A stretch of DNA of 64,000 nt from Emergencia sp. 1XD21-10 (lineage in GTDB: Bacteria; Bacillota; Clostridia; Peptostreptococcales; Anaerovoracaceae): positions 1-64,000 of the forward strand of contig NZ_QWEQ01000002.1 of the NCBI RefSeq assembly GCF_009936045.1. Direction: 5' to 3'. Below the pieces are notes generated by a model that saw only the letters and a list, made by a program, of their open reading frames with translations, was not told where the DNA came from and ran no database searches. Shown here piece by piece: positions 62,287 to 64,000 of this stretch. The number at the start of each line of letters is the position of its first letter. The first letter of the stretch is position 1. A program made the translations under genes and the position numbers.

Positions 62287-62985
62287 TCAGAACTGATTTT
62301 CTGACAACAGATGAAAGGTTTCTCTTGCGGCATTTTGCTCCGCTTCTTTCTTGCTTTTGCCTGACCCGCGCCCCAGCACCTTGCCATTGCAGGACAGATG
62401 GACATAGAAGGTTTTATCGTGATCTGGACCTTCCTCTCTGTCCAGGTGATAGGAAATGATAATCTTCTTTCCGCGTTTTTGCAGAACTTCCTGCACCTGC
62501 GTCTTATAATCGGTAAATATTCTGCCTGCAAGGGCATCCTCAATAGTCTTCGCAAACTCTCTTGAAACAAAGCGAAAGGCTTCTTCAAAACCGCCATCTA
62601 AATAAATAGCACCTACTACAGCTTCCACTGCATCAGCAAGAATGGATTCTCTGTGTCTGCCTCCAGAGTGTTCTTCGCCTTTTCCCATATTCAAATATGC
62701 ACCAATGTCAAGGCGTCTTGCCACCTGCGCCAAAGACTTTTCGCAGACAATAAGAGCTCTGGTTTTAGTCAGTTTTCCTTCATCCACTTTTTCCAAAAGC
62801 TTATAAAGCTCCACACTAATAATTGCGTCAAAAAAAGCGTCACCTAAGAACTCCAGCCGCTCGTTGTTATTTTTAACCTCAGTTCCATGCTCTCTGCAGA
62901 AGGAACTGTGGGTCAGCGCCTTGTTCAAAAGTTCTTTATCTTTAAATATATATTGGATTTTCTTCTCAAAATCTCCGTTATTCAC
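62287..62985 (-). CDS. rnc: Ribonuclease III
   Basis: 232 aa. Catalytic domain with NERLEFLGDAFFDAIIS (signature) and LADAVEAVVGAIYLDGG (second acidic pair), and a C-terminal double-stranded RNA-binding domain (about 158-228, ending SKKEAEQNAARETFHLL). Processes rRNA precursors. Overlaps plsX by 8 bp. Confidence 0.97.
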   Translation of the reverse strand: MNNGDFEKKIQYIFKDKELLNKALTHSSFCREHGTEVKNNNERLEFLGDAFFDAIISVELYKLLEKVDEGKLTKTRALIVCEKSLAQVARRLDIGAYLNMGKGEEHSGGRHRESILADAVEAVVGAIYLDGGFEEAFRFVSREFAKTIEDALAGRIFTDYKTQVQEVLQKRGKKIIISYHLDREEGPDHDKTFYVHLSCNGKVLGRGSGKSKKEAEQNAARETFHLLSENQF

Positions 62986-63991
62986 TGATTAGTATCTCCT
63001 CAATCTCCAAAACTGAATTCTGTATGGTATCTACCACATTTTCCTCCACATAAGGGATTGCCTTCATGATGGTCTGCTTTACGGCCAGAGCATCAGAAGA
63101 GCCATGCATTTTCAGAAGGGCTCCCTTTACGCCAAGAAGCGGCGCCCCACCATATTCTGCGTAGTTAAACTCTTTTTTAATTTCTGAAAGCTGATCTTTC
63201 AAAAGAACCGCACCAAGTTTGGACTTAGTCGTTGACAGAAATCTGCGCTTCATCTCGCGAAGTACCATCAAACCCATACCTTCTGTCAATTTAATGATTG
63301 CATTCCCCGTAAAACCATCTGTAACGATGATATCGCAAATGCCATCCTGCAGACTTCTTGCCTCAATGCTGCCGATAAAGTTCAGATTACTCTTTGAAAG
63401 CAGTTCATAGGCAGCCTTTGTCAAAGTAGTACCTTTGCCTTCTTCTGTTCCGTTATTGACAAGTCCTACAGTCGGGTTCTCTCTCTTCAAAACCTTTTCC
63501 ATATAAATGCTGCCCATAGTGGCAAACTCTAAAAGATTGCCTGGCTTGCACTCTGCGTTAGCGCCGGTATCTACCAAAAGAGACGGCTGCATGCCGATGA
63601 CTGGATAAACTGTTGCCAGGGTCGGTCTGTCGATTCCTTGAATTCTTCCCAGAATAAAAAGTCCTCCTGCCAGAAGTGCCCCGGTGCTTCCTGCCGAAAG
63701 GAGCACATCCGCTTCTTTGTTCTTCACCATGTTAAGACCCTTGACAATAGAAGAATCCTTTTTAGTTCTAACCGCCTTGACAGGAGCTTCATCGTTGGTG
63801 ATTTCTTCGCTTGCGTCAATGACCTCTATCTTTTCAGAAATGGTCCCGTATTTAGCAAGGCAAGCTCTGATTTTATCCTCATGGCCAATAATCGTAATCT
63901 GATCTTTAATCTCTTTTGCTGCTGCAACTGCACCTTCTACAATAACTTCCGGCGCGTGGTCGCCACCCATACCGTCCAATAAAATTTTCAT
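62978..63991 (-). CDS. plsX: Phosphate acyltransferase PlsX
   Basis: 337 aa. Makes acyl phosphate from acyl-ACP for PlsY. Starts MKILLDGMGGDHAPEVIVEGA, with RTKKDSSIVKGLNMVK, LLSAGSTGALLAGG and VDTGANAECKP. AGGAAC precedes the ATG close to the window edge. The usual fabD and acpP between plsX and rnc are missing here. Confidence 0.97.
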   Translation of the reverse strand: MKILLDGMGGDHAPEVIVEGAVAAAKEIKDQITIIGHEDKIRACLAKYGTISEKIEVIDASEEITNDEAPVKAVRTKKDSSIVKGLNMVKNKEADVLLSAGSTGALLAGGLFILGRIQGIDRPTLATVYPVIGMQPSLLVDTGANAECKPGNLLEFATMGSIYMEKVLKRENPTVGLVNNGTEEGKGTTLTKAAYELLSKSNLNFIGSIEARSLQDGICDIIVTDGFTGNAIIKLTEGMGLMVLREMKRRFLSTTKSKLGAVLLKDQLSEIKKEFNYAEYGGAPLLGVKGALLKMHGSSDALAVKQTIMKAIPYVEENVVDTIQNSVLEIEEILISE

Positions 63992-64000
63992 TCTGTTCCT

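Overview
The window looks like a chromosomal stretch of an anaerobic, endospore-forming member of the Clostridia (Firmicutes). The evidence is spoIVA, a perfect CIRCE operator in front of clpB, sigma-A promoters of the TTGACA/TATAAT type, strong AGGAGG ribosome sites with frequent GTG and TTG starts, a cobalt-early (anaerobic) corrin pathway, and the order plsX-rnc-smc-ftsY-der-plsY-gpsA. I do not assign a genus. I saw no rRNA or tRNA gene.

Layout. 1-14.7 kb: housekeeping and envelope genes. These are a secreted Cys/His protein with FN3 repeats, nth, a GntR/FCD regulator, clpB, an M50 protease, a LysM protein and two small proteins. They are followed by an operon of cardiolipin synthase, a MurT-like ligase, a GatD-like protein and a coiled-coil protein, then a long intergenic region of inverted repeats and spoIVA. 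14.7-38.8 kb: a cobalamin locus. A leftward operon of 19 genes, cbiD to cbiC, carries the haem-type genes hemA, hemL, hemB, hemC and cobA-hemD together with cbiD/L/F/G/H/J/ET/A/B/P/C, cobD, cobO and a precorrin-2 dehydrogenase. It runs from glutamyl-tRNA to adenosyl-cobinamide phosphate. A cobalamin riboswitch and terminator precede it. A second leftward riboswitch unit holds a protein of four homing-endonuclease-associated repeats plus the cobaltochelatase cbiK. A third riboswitch, facing right, controls the cobalt importer cbiMNQO. The late genes cobU, cobS and cobT are not in the window.

38.8-47.5 kb: an accessory island. It has a RelBE-type toxin-antitoxin pair, a fossil diversity-generating retroelement (broken reverse transcriptase, shortened Avd, and a target protein with zinc ribbon, TIR, TPR and a C-type-lectin-like end), two membrane proteins, an SPFH/zinc-ribbon protein and a tyrosine recombinase. 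Two near-identical 31-bp palindromic sites lie beside the recombinase and four 34-36-bp palindromes lie upstream of it. 47.5-64 kb: mostly ordinary chromosomal genes: Nudix, miaB, an M20 amidohydrolase, threonine dehydratase with a structured attenuator-like leader, a metallophosphatase, GNAT and MBL-fold proteins, then gpsA-plsY-der-ftsY-smc-rnc-plsX.

The most notable items are the DGR relic on a TIR protein in an SPFH/TIR cluster, the MurT/GatD-like pair that has lost the recognised amidotransferase residues, three families of unexplained intergenic palindromic repeats, and the riboswitch-controlled repeat protein in the cobalamin locus.
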